Positions 41,175-51,464 are shown, counted from the stretch's first letter. The stretch is 51,971 nt of DNA from Lachnospiraceae bacterium (GCA_023663945.1 JAMPGL010000027.1:1-51971), one strand, 5' to 3'. Numbers and translations: made by a program. Notes: generated from the sequence alone by a model not told the origin.

Positions 41175-41567
41175 ATGAAAATTCTTTTGGCAGAAGACGA
41201 TTTCGCAACAAGAAAGTTTATGATGAACTTTCTGTCAAAGTATGGTGAATGCGACGTGACTGTTGACGGCATGGAAGCAGTGGACGCATTTATGATGGCT
41301 TTGGAAGACGGGGAACCTTATGATTTGGTATGTCTTGATATCATGATGCCGGTCATGGACGGATACCAGTCACTGGTAGGTATCCGCAATCTGGAAAAGG
41401 AAAGAAATATTCCGGAGGATCAGGCGGTAAAAGTGATTATGACCACTGCCTTAAATGAGGAAAGAAACGTTAAAATGGCTTTTGAATTGGGCTGCACGAT
41501 TTATTCCGGTAAGCCCATTGATCAGGAAAGGTTTGAGCAGGCGCTTAAAAAGCTGAATCTGATCTAA
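41175..41567 (+). CDS. cheY: CheY-like single-domain response regulator
   Basis: A 130-residue single receiver domain with the acidic pair AEDDF, phosphoacceptor VCLDIMMPVMDGY (about residue 56), switch Thr in MTTALNEE (about 90) and Lys in YSGKPID (about 112). It is the diffusible output of CheA. In motile bacteria it binds the flagellar switch; no flagellar genes are in this window, so its target may differ. AAAGGAGAAAAGG precedes the ATG. Confidence 0.93.
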   Translation: MKILLAEDDFATRKFMMNFLSKYGECDVTVDGMEAVDAFMMALEDGEPYDLVCLDIMMPVMDGYQSLVGIRNLEKERNIPEDQAVKVIMTTALNEERNVKMAFELGCTIYSGKPIDQERFEQALKKLNLI

Positions 41568-41601
41568 AAAGAAAATTAAGAATACAGGAAAGGAGAAGAA
41601 T

Positions 41602-43782
41602 ATGGCTGAAGAATTTAGCACAGACGGCATGCTTGATATGTATTTGTTCGAGAATGAACAGCTCTTAGAGCAGCTTCAAGAAAGAGTTCTTGAGCAAAAA
41701 GATGCAGAATGTTTTGATGAAGACAGCATCAACGAAATATTCAGAACGATGCATACGATCAAAGGCTCTTCCGGTATTATGATGTTTGATAATATAACGG
41801 CGGTGTCACATAAGCTTGAAGATGTGTTCTACTATCTCAGGGAATCACATCCGGGGAATGTGCCGCATCTGGAACTGGTTGAGCATGTGCTGTCAGTGGA
41901 GGATTTCATTTCAAGCGAATTAGAAAAAATTCGAAATGGAGATCCGGCAGATGGTGATTCCAGTGAAATCATCAAAGACCTCGATAAATTTCTTGAGGCG
42001 ATTAAAAGCGGCGGAGCCGGGAAGGGGGCTGAGGAGCCTCCTGAGAACGTGCATGTGGAGCCGAAGCATTTTTATATTGCACCGGTAGCTACAAGCGCCA
42101 GCCGTTTTTATAAGATTTACCTTACCTTTTTTCCGGAAACGGAAATGGCAAATGTCCACGCTTACAAAACCGTATATGCTCTTAAGGAGGTAGCGGAAGA
42201 TATTCTCTATTCTCCCGAGGACATCATTTCAGATCCAAGTATTGCAGATACGATTGTGGAAGAGGGCTTCCGGATTCTCCTTCAAGCCCAGTGCTCCGAG
42301 GAAGAAATACGCAATATCATCGGCGTAGGCTACGACATCAAAACAGTAGATATTTTTGAATGTAAAGCCGAGGAATTTCTGCAGGGGTTTGACTTTGGCG
42401 ACCAGGAGGAGCACGAGGTCATCGACTTAGACTCCAGCGTGGAGGAAATCGATTTAAAAGCTCAGGAAAAGACTGCCGACAAGGAAGAGGAAGGCGAGAA
42501 GCCGAAGGCAGAGGAAAAGAAGCCTGAGCGTAAGATTGCACCTGGTGATTTCGTAATCAAATCCAGAGAGCCGGGTAAGCAGAAGAAGCTTGCCAAGGAC
42601 AAGAGTAAGGGTGAGAAAAACGCTTTCATCAGTGTAAATGTCAAGAAGATGGATCAGCTTATGGATCTGATCGGCGAGCTGGTTATTGCAGAATCAGTAG
42701 TGCTGCAAAATCCTGATTTGAAGGTTCCGGGGCTTAATCTTGACCGCTTCAACAAGTCGGCGGGACAGCTGTCCAAGATTTCCACGGACTTACAGGATGT
42801 AATCATGTCCATGCGGATGGTATCGCTGTCAAATACCTTCCAGAAGATGAACCGTATCGTATTCGATGTATCCAGAAAACTTGGAAAAGACATTGAATTT
42901 GAGATGATTGGTGAGCAGACGGAGGTTGATAAGAACATTATCGAAAAGATCTCTGACCCGCTGATGCATATCGTAAGAAATGCAGTTGACCATGGAATCG
43001 AAGAGAAGGCGGAACGGTTAGAAAGCGGCAAAAGCGAGAAAGGAAAGGTTACTCTTTCCGCAAAGACGGAAGCCGGAAAGGTATGGATCAGCGTCACCGA
43101 CGACGGAGCGGGTCTTGACAGAACAAAAATTCTTGCAAAAGCAAGAAAACAGGGGATACTGGATGATAATAAACCGGATGCAGCCTATACGGATAAAGAG
43201 GTATTTCAGTTAATTACTTTACCGGGCTTTTCAACGAACGAGCAGGTTACGGAATATTCAGGGCGCGGGGTCGGCATGGATGTGGTAGTTCAGAACATTC
43301 AGTCCATCGGCGGTACACTGGATATCGACAGTAAGGCAGGAATGGGCAGTACCATGAGCCTTAAGATTCCTCTTACGCTTGCAATCATTGACGGTATTGT
43401 CATGGAGACAGGAAATTCTTCCTTTGTACTGGAAACAGGTGCTATTAAAGAGTTTGTCCGCGTGAAAGAAGACATGATGATCTACGAGCCTAACGGCGAT
43501 GAATACATCATGATCCGCGGCGAATGCTATCCTGTTCTCAGACTGGGAAAATGGTACAAACTGGAGCAATATTGCGAGTCGGTTGAAGACGGAGTTATGC
43601 TGATTCTTGAAGTGGAGAATCAGAGAGTATGTCTTTTAGTCGATAAACTGATCGGAGAACAGGAAATTGTTGTGAAGCCGATTCCTTCCTATATTAAAAA
43701 GGTAAAAGGTTTGTCTGGCTGTACACAGCTTGGAGATGGAAGTATTGCTTTGATCCTTGATGCAGCGGGATTAATGGAATAA
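41602..43782 (+). CDS. cheA: CheA chemotaxis histidine kinase
   Basis: A 726-residue CheA with the standard domains: P1 HPt with FRTMHTIKGSSGIM (His about residue 51), a P2-type region (about 155-270), and an acidic Lys/Glu linker (about 275-335). P3 dimerisation follows (about 345-415), then P4 ATPase with HIVRNAVDHGIE, DDGAGLD and GRGVGMDVV (about 415-590), and a P5 CheW-like domain to the end. It phosphorylates CheY and CheB in response to receptor state. AAAGGAGAAG precedes the ATG. Its length and complete motifs indicate an active kinase. Confidence 0.95.
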   Translation: MAEEFSTDGMLDMYLFENEQLLEQLQERVLEQKDAECFDEDSINEIFRTMHTIKGSSGIMMFDNITAVSHKLEDVFYYLRESHPGNVPHLELVEHVLSVEDFISSELEKIRNGDPADGDSSEIIKDLDKFLEAIKSGGAGKGAEEPPENVHVEPKHFYIAPVATSASRFYKIYLTFFPETEMANVHAYKTVYALKEVAEDILYSPEDIISDPSIADTIVEEGFRILLQAQCSEEEIRNIIGVGYDIKTVDIFECKAEEFLQGFDFGDQEEHEVIDLDSSVEEIDLKAQEKTADKEEEGEKPKAEEKKPERKIAPGDFVIKSREPGKQKKLAKDKSKGEKNAFISVNVKKMDQLMDLIGELVIAESVVLQNPDLKVPGLNLDRFNKSAGQLSKISTDLQDVIMSMRMVSLSNTFQKMNRIVFDVSRKLGKDIEFEMIGEQTEVDKNIIEKISDPLMHIVRNAVDHGIEEKAERLESGKSEKGKVTLSAKTEAGKVWISVTDDGAGLDRTKILAKARKQGILDDNKPDAAYTDKEVFQLITLPGFSTNEQVTEYSGRGVGMDVVVQNIQSIGGTLDIDSKAGMGSTMSLKIPLTLAIIDGIVMETGNSSFVLETGAIKEFVRVKEDMMIYEPNGDEYIMIRGECYPVLRLGKWYKLEQYCESVEDGVMLILEVENQRVCLLVDKLIGEQEIVVKPIPSYIKKVKGLSGCTQLGDGSIALILDAAGLME

Positions 43783-43807
43783 AATTATAGAAAGGAACGG
43801 TAACTAT

Positions 43808-44356
43808 ATGGATGGGATAAACGAATTGAACAGACTGGCGTCAGACCCCTATTCGGAAGATGAAAGCAACGAAAAGGGTAAATACATGACCTTCAAGTCA
43901 GGCAATGAGTATTTTGGGTTAGCTATTCAATATGTAAATGAAATCATTCAGATGCAGGAAATCACAGCAATACCTGAAACAGAAGATTACATCAAAGGTC
44001 TTATTAATCTGCGCGGAAAGGTCGTCCCCGTTATTGATGTGAGGCTGCGCTTCAAGCAGGAACCGCAGGAGTATAATGATCGAACCTGTATCATTGTCAT
44101 CAATGTAAAATCAGCGGTAGTAGGGTTGATCATTGAGAAAATTGCAGAGGTGGTTGAAATCAATGAAGACAATATACTTCCGCCTCCCAAAATCGGTCAT
44201 GCAGAACGGGCACAGAACAAATATGTCTACGGCATTGGCAAGGTAGGAAATTCCGTAAAATTACTGCTTGACCCTGATAAGCTTCTTAATGATGAGGACT
44301 TATCTGTGGCAGAGCAGGCAAATGATATTAATATGGATGAAGAAGGAGAGGAATAG
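43808..44356 (+). CDS. cheW: CheW coupling protein
   Basis: A 182-residue CheW-domain protein linking receptors to CheA. The domain (about 25-155) shows [14 protein letters not shown], the [21 protein letters not shown] core and [15 protein letters not shown]. The roughly 20-residue acidic tails at both ends extend it a little beyond the usual 150-165 residues. AGAAAGGAACGG precedes ATG 43808. The receptor gene begins two bases after its stop codon. Confidence 0.94.
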   Translation: MDGINELNRLASDPYSEDESNEKGKYMTFKSGNEYFGLAIQYVNEIIQMQEITAIPETEDYIKGLINLRGKVVPVIDVRLRFKQEPQEYNDRTCIIVINVKSAVVGLIIEKIAEVVEINEDNILPPPKIGHAERAQNKYVYGIGKVGNSVKLLLDPDKLLNDEDLSVAEQANDINMDEEGEE

Positions 44357-44358
44357 TT

Positions 44359-45822
44359 ATGAAAGACATGAAGATTAAAACAAAGATGATTATAGGGTTC
44401 GCAGTCCCTATTATCCTCACAATCATTAACGTAGCAGTGGGGATGACGTCCGTGCGCACAATCACAAATGCTACAAAGACGATGCAGTCAGACATGTTTG
44501 CTGGAGCTCAGGATACATTGACGCAGCTCGGCGCAGATCAGGAGAAGGCAAATGCCTTTATCGACAGCATTAATGCTGTAGTAGCAGATGATATGGAAAC
44601 GATTGAGAGAACAGCTGCCGTATCCAATTATGTGAGCTTCGCAATGATCATTTTCTCTGTTATTGTTTCTGTGATTATTGCTTTATCATTGATTAAGATT
44701 ATCAACAAGTCTGTCAACCAGTTGTCCAAAGCCGCCAAGGATATTGCCATGGGGCGTGTGGATATTGAGCTGGTGAAGTTCCATGACGATGAGTTCGGCG
44801 AACTGGTAGACAGCTTCACGGAAGTAATCAACAACACCAAGTATCAGGCAAACGTTGCGGATGAGGTAGCCAGCGGTAATCTTACCGTTCAGGTTGAGCC
44901 TAAGTCCAGCGAGGATACATTGGGCAACGCATTAAAGAAACTGGTTGAAGACAATCTTCACGCTTTATCCAATATCAGCGATGCAGGTTCTCAGGTAACA
45001 GTAAGCTCCTCACAGGTTGCAAGTGCAAGCCAGGCATTGGCACAAGGTTCCACCGAGCAGGCAAGCGCAATCCAAGAGATTACGGCATCTATCGATGAAA
45101 TCGCAGAGAAGACCAAAGGCAATGCAGAGGAAGCTAACTCCGCGGCAAGCTTAGTAGCACGTGCAATTGCAGATGTAAAGCAGGGCAACAAGCAGATGCA
45201 GGATATGATGACTGCTATGCAGGATATTAACAAATCCTCAGAGAGCATTTCCAAGATTATTAAGACGATCGATGACATTGCATTCCAGACCAATATTCTT
45301 GCACTGAATGCGGCAGTTGAGGCTGCAAGAGCAGGCGAGGCAGGAAAGGGATTCGCAGTTGTTGCAGAAGAGGTTAGAAGCCTTGCGGCTAAGAGTGCGG
45401 CTGCATCCGGTGAGACAGCAGAATTGATCGAAGAGTCTATTGAGAATGTAAATACAGGTTCCAAGATTGCCGATGATACGGCAAGGGCTATGGAAGAAAT
45501 CGCAAGAGTTGTACAGGAGAGCGAGACAATCATCAACAGTATTGCAGAATCTTCCAATTATCAGGCAACCGCAGTAGCACAGATCGAGCAGGCAATCACA
45601 CAGGTATCACAGGTTGTACAGACAAACTCTGCAACCAGCCAGCAGTGTGCGGCAGCCAGCGAAGAGCTGTCCAACCAGGCATCCAGAATGAGAGAGATGC
45701 TCTCCATTTACAACCTTGGATCAGGCAGTTCAGGTTCATTTAAAAGTTCCTCCTACCAGGGTTCTTCTGCAAATGCAAACGAGCAGGTTATTTCTCTGGG
45801 AGACGGGTTTGATAAGTATTGA
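44359..45822 (+). CDS. Methyl-accepting chemotaxis protein with minimal outside domain
   Basis: A 487-residue chemoreceptor. TM1 spans about 11-33 and TM2 about 91-113, leaving only about 57 residues outside the membrane, too few for a Cache or four-helix sensor. A HAMP domain (about 113-165) leads to the signalling helices, with the highly conserved hairpin tip [22 protein letters not shown] (near 305-327, partly quoted) and flanking Gln/Glu/Ala heptads for methylation. The C terminus ends in a Ser/Gly-rich tail without a CheR pentapeptide. It starts two bases after cheW with GAAGGAGAGG upstream. It may sense membrane state or rely on a partner protein for input. Confidence 0.93.
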   Translation: MKDMKIKTKMIIGFAVPIILTIINVAVGMTSVRTITNATKTMQSDMFAGAQDTLTQLGADQEKANAFIDSINAVVADDMETIERTAAVSNYVSFAMIIFSVIVSVIIALSLIKIINKSVNQLSKAAKDIAMGRVDIELVKFHDDEFGELVDSFTEVINNTKYQANVADEVASGNLTVQVEPKSSEDTLGNALKKLVEDNLHALSNISDAGSQVTVSSSQVASASQALAQGSTEQASAIQEITASIDEIAEKTKGNAEEANSAASLVARAIADVKQGNKQMQDMMTAMQDINKSSESISKIIKTIDDIAFQTNILALNAAVEAARAGEAGKGFAVVAEEVRSLAAKSAAASGETAELIEESIENVNTGSKIADDTARAMEEIARVVQESETIINSIAESSNYQATAVAQIEQAITQVSQVVQTNSATSQQCAAASEELSNQASRMREMLSIYNLGSGSSGSFKSSSYQGSSANANEQVISLGDGFDKY

Positions 45823-45875
45823 TCAGGAAATGTCAATTGAAACAGAGAATGACAGTTTGACAAATTGCCAATAAG

Positions 45876-45907
45876 AAAGGCGCAGGAATCAGTTTCCTGC
45901 GCCTTTT
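45876..45907. terminator. Bidirectional terminator between mcp and hybrid kinase
   Basis: AAAGGCGCAGGAA (45876-45888) pairs with TTCCTGCGCCTTT (45894-45906), with T runs on both strands. The stop codon of the minus-strand kinase lies in its loop. Confidence 0.92.
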
Positions 45908-48123
45908 AAAATATGAGAAATTGTATTCAGTAACAGAGGAAGGTCAATGGGCTTGGTCAAATGGTCATTCATTCCGCAGTCTAAGGACATCCGTTTATCG
46001 CTCTCAAATGCATTGGCAGATAAGGCAATAATGGGAATCTGTGAAAGAGCAGGATCGTCCAGCTTTCGGATTGTCCTTGCCGCCTCGTATCCGTTCATCA
46101 CAGGCATTTGAATATCCATCAGAACCAAGGAAAAATAGCCCGGTACGGAGTGAGCCAGTTTGTCAACGGCAATGCTCCCGTCAGAAGCAGTCTCAATCAG
46201 AAAACCGACGCCCTGAAGAATTTCCGACTCGATTTCCAGATTAATCTCATTATCCTCCACCAGCAGAATCCGTTTACCCGGCAGATCCGCGTAGGAAATA
46301 TCGGAAGAAACACTGTCTGCACGAGAGCTCGAAGCGGTATGTATGCGGAGCCGGAGCGTGACCGTAAACAGACTTCCCTGATTGACCGTGCTGGTGACTT
46401 CAATGTCCCCGCCCATCCGGTTGGCAATGTTCTTGGCAATGGTAAGCCCTAAACCGGCTCCCATCACATGACTGTGAGTGGTATCCTTTTCCCGTTCAAA
46501 GGGTTCAAAAATATGCTCGATAAACTCTTTGCTGATTCCAATGCCGTTATCCTGAATCAAAAACTGATAGACAGAATATTCCTCCGTGGGTTCCTCCACT
46601 TCTTTAACGCTGAGACTGACCTTTCCATCGTTTTTGGTGTACTTGATGGCATTGTTTGTCAGGTATTTGAGAAGCTGATGGAGCTTGTCCGGGTCGCTGT
46701 AAACCTCCGGATGCTTTAATTCCGTACAGCCAAGGGTAAATTCGATATTCTTATCAACCGTCTTGGAGTAAAGGGAATCGTAAATGTCCTGAGCAATATC
46801 TGCCAGATTGCACTTAATCTCCATCAGCTGGTTGTCGTTGGATTCTGCCCATGCAATTTCCAGAACCTTTTCAATCAGATCCAAAAGCTGATGGCTGGAC
46901 TCGTCAATCCGGTTAAGATAATATTTGATAAGCTTCTCATCGCCGATATTTTTTTGAGCAAGAGCAGTGAAACCGAAAATCGCATTTAAGGGCGTCCGCA
47001 TGTCATGAGACATATTAGATAAAAATGTGTTCTTGGCAACAATCGCCACATTCGCGCGGTTTAATGCATCCTCCAAAATCTGTTTCTGCTCCATCTCCTG
47101 AAGCACTTCCTCATCAATCCGGCGGCTTCCCATGACAATCTGGGAAATATGATCCCCATTGCCCACATTGACAATTCGGAGCTGCAGCAGCTGCATGCCG
47201 TTTCCGTCGGAAATTCGGTAGTTTACATAATATGTCTTGTGGGATAACAGCTTCTCACGGATGTACGCCGGTGCAGTGGTATTTAAGACACGCTGGCGGT
47301 CATCAGAATGCACCCATGTGTTGACATAGTTGGAAAGAAACCATAAAAAGTCGCACGCCTTGTATTCATAGTTAAATTGAGGCTTAATCCGCGGGCTGAG
47401 GCGGTAGGGAAGGATCTTATTCTCATCCAAATCAACATAAAGGATGGATTCGTAGTTTATGCTGAGCCCCTCGATCACCTCAAGACGGCGGAGATACTCC
47501 TGATTGATCAGCTGTTTTTCTTTGTCATATTCGATGATGATATTTTGAAGCTTTTGGGTTTCCTGCTGTTGGGCGCTTAACAGGGCTTTGCGCTCTACCT
47601 GCTGGCGGCGGCGTTTCTCGGTGGCGTCTCCGATAAAAACATAAAAGATGCCGCCGGTGGTATTCCCCTGAATAAAATGACCGTAGTCTTCCACCCATCC
47701 GATGGAACCGTCCTTGCGGATAATCCGATACTCCACATAATCAAAATCATACTGGCTGGCAGAGATTTGTTCCCAGATGCTCTCTTCCACCCGGTCAAGG
47801 TCATCCGGATGCACAATTCCACGAAAAGAATTTTGAGTCAGCTCCTGAAATTCCTCAAAAGTATCGCAGTTAAATATCCGAAACAGCGCTTTATTGGCGT
47901 AGACAATCTTTTCGCCCCGGTCCGCATGGTAAATCAAAAATCCGCCCGGCATCTCGTCCATAAATTTGACAATCTCAAAGGCTGTTTCCATGCTGTGGGA
48001 ATAAGGCTCTTCCTGACGCTTTTTTTCAATCAGGCTGACAAGGTCTAACCCATCGTTCTCCGGAAGTTCTAACAAAGTCAGAATATCTTCAAATAAATTG
48101 TGTCTGGTATATTGGTCGTCCAT
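45889..48123 (-). CDS. PAS hybrid histidine kinase with C-terminal receiver
   Basis: A 744-residue soluble hybrid kinase. It has a helical N terminus, a PAS domain (about 55-175, with YRIIRKDGSIGWVEDYG), a second PAS-like region (about 225-345) and a coiled linker. HisKA follows with FLSNMSHDMRTPLNAIFGF (His about 373), then HATPase with NNAIKYTK, DNGIGI and GAGLGLTIAKNIA, and a receiver with LLVEDNEINLEI and LVLMDIQMPVMNGYEAA (about 660). I start it at 48123, where AGGGGAAG precedes the ATG; the longer frame upstream overlaps the divergent S8 gene's promoter. It faces the chemosensory operon across a shared terminator. It could pass phosphate through the separate HPt protein to the HD-GYP receivers; this is inference. 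Confidence 0.92.
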   Translation of the reverse strand: MDDQYTRHNLFEDILTLLELPENDGLDLVSLIEKKRQEEPYSHSMETAFEIVKFMDEMPGGFLIYHADRGEKIVYANKALFRIFNCDTFEEFQELTQNSFRGIVHPDDLDRVEESIWEQISASQYDFDYVEYRIIRKDGSIGWVEDYGHFIQGNTTGGIFYVFIGDATEKRRRQQVERKALLSAQQQETQKLQNIIIEYDKEKQLINQEYLRRLEVIEGLSINYESILYVDLDENKILPYRLSPRIKPQFNYEYKACDFLWFLSNYVNTWVHSDDRQRVLNTTAPAYIREKLLSHKTYYVNYRISDGNGMQLLQLRIVNVGNGDHISQIVMGSRRIDEEVLQEMEQKQILEDALNRANVAIVAKNTFLSNMSHDMRTPLNAIFGFTALAQKNIGDEKLIKYYLNRIDESSHQLLDLIEKVLEIAWAESNDNQLMEIKCNLADIAQDIYDSLYSKTVDKNIEFTLGCTELKHPEVYSDPDKLHQLLKYLTNNAIKYTKNDGKVSLSVKEVEEPTEEYSVYQFLIQDNGIGISKEFIEHIFEPFEREKDTTHSHVMGAGLGLTIAKNIANRMGGDIEVTSTVNQGSLFTVTLRLRIHTASSSRADSVSSDISYADLPGKRILLVEDNEINLEIESEILQGVGFLIETASDGSIAVDKLAHSVPGYFSLVLMDIQMPVMNGYEAARTIRKLDDPALSQIPIIALSANAFESDKRMSLDCGMNDHLTKPIDLPLLLNTISHILKGAGN

Positions 48124-48224
48124 AAAGATACTTCCCCTGCTTTTTTCTAAAATTTTATCACAAAACATGCTAATCATAAAGAAAAAATTTTTCCGTATAA
48201 TGTAAAAAAATGAAGAAGAGAAAA

Positions 48225-50039
48225 ATGGAAAATCAAAAACTGGAAAATTTATTAAATCTTGCATTAGAAATATCGGAAAATGAAAGAGAACGCTCCGGAC
48301 AGCTCGGGGTGGGATTCGATGAAAGAAACCGGAGCTGGGAGCTGATTGTGAAATATCACGGTGATATTTCCAGACTTCAAAGCGGAGTGATTTCGGTGGA
48401 AGAGCTGATTGCCGGATATGCAATTGTGACAATCCCCGAAAGCCTCATTGAGACCTTTACCCTGCTTGATGAAGTGGAGTACGTGGAGAAGCCCAAACGC
48501 CTGTATGCCTCCACCCTTTTTGGGAAGCAGGCTTCCTGTATCCTGCCTGTGACCATCCGGGAACCTTTTCTTACAGGGAGCGGAACTTTGATTGCCGTAA
48601 TCGACTCTGGCATTGACTTTCAAAGCGTGGAATTTCGGAACAGAACAGGCAGCACCCGTATCAGGTATCTCTGGGATCAGACGCTCGCGCCGGAGCGGGT
48701 AAACGCGCAGCTCCCTGAAGGATATGAGGAGTTTGCCGGGCAGGCGGCTCCGCCGGAAGGCTTTCAAACAGGGGTGGAATTTGCTGAGGACAGGATTAAC
48801 GCCGCCATAAACAGCCCGGTGCCGGAGCGCATTGTTCCCAGCGTTGACACCTCCGGGCACGGCACGGCGGTTGCATCGATTGCCGCCGGAAGCGGGTTCC
48901 TATCTGAGGGGCAGTATCAGGGCGTCGCACCGGAGAGTGAACTTTTGATTGTGAAAATGGGAACTCCCGCGCCGGATTCTTTTCCCAAAACTACAGAGTT
49001 AATGCGGGCAGTCACCTATGCGGTGAAAAAGGCTGTGGAGCTGGAACGGCCGCTTGCGGTTAACTTAAGCTTCGGAAATACGTATGGTTCCCACGATGGC
49101 ACGTCTCTGGTGGAGCGGTTTTTGGATAATGCGGCGGAAATCGGCAGAACCGTAATCTGTGTGGGGAGCGGAAACGAGGGGGCGGCAGGAGGGCACAGTG
49201 CGGGAAGCTTTGGCAGAGTTGAAAGCCCCTCCACAGCGCAGAGAATTGAACTGAGCGTGGACAGATACCAGCTTGCCTTTGGAGTGCAGCTTTGGAAGGA
49301 CTATTCAGACCAGTTTGATATTGAGGTGATTTCGCCCGGGGGAGAAAGCCTCAGATTCAGTGACCGCCAGACCGGAGGCGCTAGCTATCGGATTGAGGAT
49401 ACGCAGATTTTGCTGTATGTGGGGGAGCCCTCCCCCTATTCGGTGAAGCAGGAAATTTATTTTGATTTACTCCCTGCGGTGAATTATGTAAACCAAGGCA
49501 TCTGGACATTCCTGTTAACGCCAATCCGGACGGTAACAGGCGGATATGACTTTTATCTGCCGTCGAGTAATGTGCTGAATGCCGGGACACGGTTTATCAC
49601 GCCCACGCCGGAAAAGACCCTTACAATCCCTTCCACCGCCTCCAAGGTAATCACGGTGGGGGCGTACAATGCGCAGCTGGAGGCGTATGCGGATTTTTCG
49701 GGGAGGGGTTATCCGGTACAGGGCGCCTTTACGGAGAGGATTTTGACAAGGGAGATAAAGCCGGACTTGGCAGCGCCGGGAACGGGGATTTATGCCGTGG
49801 GTCCGAACAACAGCTTTGTGCAGGTGTCCGGAACTTCCTTTGCAACTCCGTTTGTCACCGGAAGCGCGGCGCTTATGATGGAGTGGGGGATCGTGCGGGG
49901 AAATGACATTTTTTTGTATGGGGCAAAAGTGAAGGCCTATCTGCGGAGCGGAGCGAAGACGCTGAGAGGGGAGAGGGAGGTGCCTAACGATAAAACAGGG
50001 TATGGGGCGCTTTGTGTCGAAAATAGTATTCCTTTGTAA
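48225..50039 (+). CDS. S8 family (subtilisin-like, Csp-type) peptidase
   Basis: A 604-residue subtilase resembling the clostridial Csp/“S8 family peptidase” group, which have a jelly-roll domain inserted in the protease fold. The triad is complete: Asp in IAVIDSGIDF (about 123), His in DTSGHGTAVASIAAG (about 210) and Ser in VSGTSFATPFVTG (about 548). The N-terminal 95 residues look like a prodomain. No signal peptide is present, as in Csp proteins. ATG 48225 is preferred; the in-frame ATG 48210 lies only nine bases after a TATAAT box (48196-48201) and would be leaderless. In Clostridia such proteins process germination enzymes or act as extracellular proteases; the role here is uncertain. A fragment of its 3' end recurs at 51521. 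Confidence 0.9.
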   Translation: MENQKLENLLNLALEISENERERSGQLGVGFDERNRSWELIVKYHGDISRLQSGVISVEELIAGYAIVTIPESLIETFTLLDEVEYVEKPKRLYASTLFGKQASCILPVTIREPFLTGSGTLIAVIDSGIDFQSVEFRNRTGSTRIRYLWDQTLAPERVNAQLPEGYEEFAGQAAPPEGFQTGVEFAEDRINAAINSPVPERIVPSVDTSGHGTAVASIAAGSGFLSEGQYQGVAPESELLIVKMGTPAPDSFPKTTELMRAVTYAVKKAVELERPLAVNLSFGNTYGSHDGTSLVERFLDNAAEIGRTVICVGSGNEGAAGGHSAGSFGRVESPSTAQRIELSVDRYQLAFGVQLWKDYSDQFDIEVISPGGESLRFSDRQTGGASYRIEDTQILLYVGEPSPYSVKQEIYFDLLPAVNYVNQGIWTFLLTPIRTVTGGYDFYLPSSNVLNAGTRFITPTPEKTLTIPSTASKVITVGAYNAQLEAYADFSGRGYPVQGAFTERILTREIKPDLAAPGTGIYAVGPNNSFVQVSGTSFATPFVTGSAALMMEWGIVRGNDIFLYGAKVKAYLRSGAKTLRGEREVPNDKTGYGALCVENSIPL

Positions 50040-50060
50040 AAGTGAGCAGATTTATGCTTT

Positions 50061-50106
50061 AATAATCACTTTATTCGTCATGAAAGTGATGAATAAAGTG
50101 ATTATT
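50061..50106. terminator. 16-bp perfect stem-loop between S8 and AlbA_2 genes
   Basis: AATAATCACTTTATTC (50061-50076) and its exact complement (50091-50106) flank a 14-base loop. It may terminate the S8 transcript or act as an operator for the AlbA_2 regulator whose start lies 56 bases downstream. No T run follows. Confidence 0.6.
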
Positions 50107-50162
50107 ATATGTTGATTAAAATAATATAAAAGTATATACTGTATATGGAAAGAGGTGCTGGT

Positions 50163-51464
50163 ATGAATCTGGGAATGGAAACAGAGCTGGTTGAATTTAA
50201 AAAAACGACCGGTGAATTGAAAGAAGGCATTGTTTCATTAGCGTCTATGCTGAATAAAAACGGAAAAGGCACATTGTATTTTGGAGTAAGGAATGATGGT
50301 GAAATCTTAGGGCAGCAGATAGGAGATCGTACATTGCGTGAAATATCTCAAGGGATTGCCAATGCAATTAAACCTCAGATTATCCCGACGATTATTATGG
50401 AACTGTGTGATGATAAAAATGTAATAAAAGTCACCGCGGAAGGAGAAGAAAAACCTTATTCGGCATATGGAAAATACTACATGAGATCAGCAGACGAGGA
50501 TAGGGAAATATCACCGGGGCAATTGCGGAATCTAATGTTGAGTGTTTCGGATTCTATTGTAAATATTGAGGCGAATAATCAGGAGCTGAGTTTTGACCAA
50601 TTAAAAATGTTATATGCAGGGAATAATCTTACACTTCGGGAGAATACCTTTGAGCAGAATCTAAATCTTCTGACGCGTGACGGAACTTACAATTTAATGG
50701 CGGCTGTTCTGGCAGATGTTAATAGTTATTCTATTAAAGTTGCGGTATTTCGCGGCGTAGACAAGACGGATTTAATCAAGCGGAACGAATATGGTTATAA
50801 GTGTATGCTTGTAGCTGTAAAGCAGGTGCTGGACTACATGGAAGCGTTGAACGATACTGTAGTGGATGTAGGCGGCAGCCTTAGAAAAGAAAGTAAACTG
50901 TTTGATTTTCCATGCTTCAGGGAAGCATGGTTGAACGCCTGCCTGCATAATCGTTGGTCAAGGCAGACACCGCCTGCAGTGTATATGTATGAAGACCGCA
51001 TTGAGGTTATATCAGTAGGGGGATTACCGGCCGGGCTTACCTTGGACGAATTTTATGAAGGAAAAAGCAAACCTGTAAATCTTGAGCTTCAGCAGATTAT
51101 GGTTCAGCTGGATTATATAGAGCAGACTGGGCATGGAGTACCATTGATTGTATCCCGCTATGGAAAAGAAGTATTTGATATAACAGAAAATTTTATTACG
51201 GTGACCATACCGTTAAATAAAGATAAAGCAATGGAAAAGAATACACAAAAGATGAATGTGTATGTACCAGATAAATATGATAACAATATATTAAGTTTAA
51301 TGAAAGAGAATGGAAATATTACGGTGCATGAGATTAGCGTACAAATTGGGCTTGGAATGACAACGGTTACAAAACATATCCGACTTTTAAGAGAGAAAGG
51401 CATTATAGAAAGAAGAGGTTCTAAAAAAAGTGGACAATGGATAGTGAAAAAGGAAAGTTTATAG
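50163..51464 (+). CDS. AlbA_2 (Schlafen-like) ATP-binding transcriptional regulator
   Basis: A 433-residue protein with an N-terminal AlbA_2 domain (ETELVEFKKTTGELKEGIVSLAS, then GKGTLYFGVRNDGEILG, about 1-125). A middle GHKL-like AAA_4 region follows (CFREAWLNACLHNRWSRQTPP, then YIEQTGHGVPLIVSRYG, about 245-350), and a C-terminal winged helix (ILSLMKENGNITVHEISVQIG, about 380-430). I start it at ATG 50163, where AAAGAGGTG precedes it; an in-frame ATG 50145 lies before that site. These proteins are predicted DNA- or RNA-binding regulators, sometimes linked to defence or mobile DNA. AT-rich base use and a flanking S8 gene relic suggest insertion. Confidence 0.87.
   Translation: MNLGMETELVEFKKTTGELKEGIVSLASMLNKNGKGTLYFGVRNDGEILGQQIGDRTLREISQGIANAIKPQIIPTIIMELCDDKNVIKVTAEGEEKPYSAYGKYYMRSADEDREISPGQLRNLMLSVSDSIVNIEANNQELSFDQLKMLYAGNNLTLRENTFEQNLNLLTRDGTYNLMAAVLADVNSYSIKVAVFRGVDKTDLIKRNEYGYKCMLVAVKQVLDYMEALNDTVVDVGGSLRKESKLFDFPCFREAWLNACLHNRWSRQTPPAVYMYEDRIEVISVGGLPAGLTLDEFYEGKSKPVNLELQQIMVQLDYIEQTGHGVPLIVSRYGKEVFDITENFITVTIPLNKDKAMEKNTQKMNVYVPDKYDNNILSLMKENGNITVHEISVQIGLGMTTVTKHIRLLREKGIIERRGSKKSGQWIVKKESL

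Noticed and set aside
45889-48432. Extended 847-residue form of the hybrid kinase
   Set aside because: The first 103 codons have no ribosome site, run into the divergent S8 gene and do not resemble a sensor domain; the start at 48123 has a good site.
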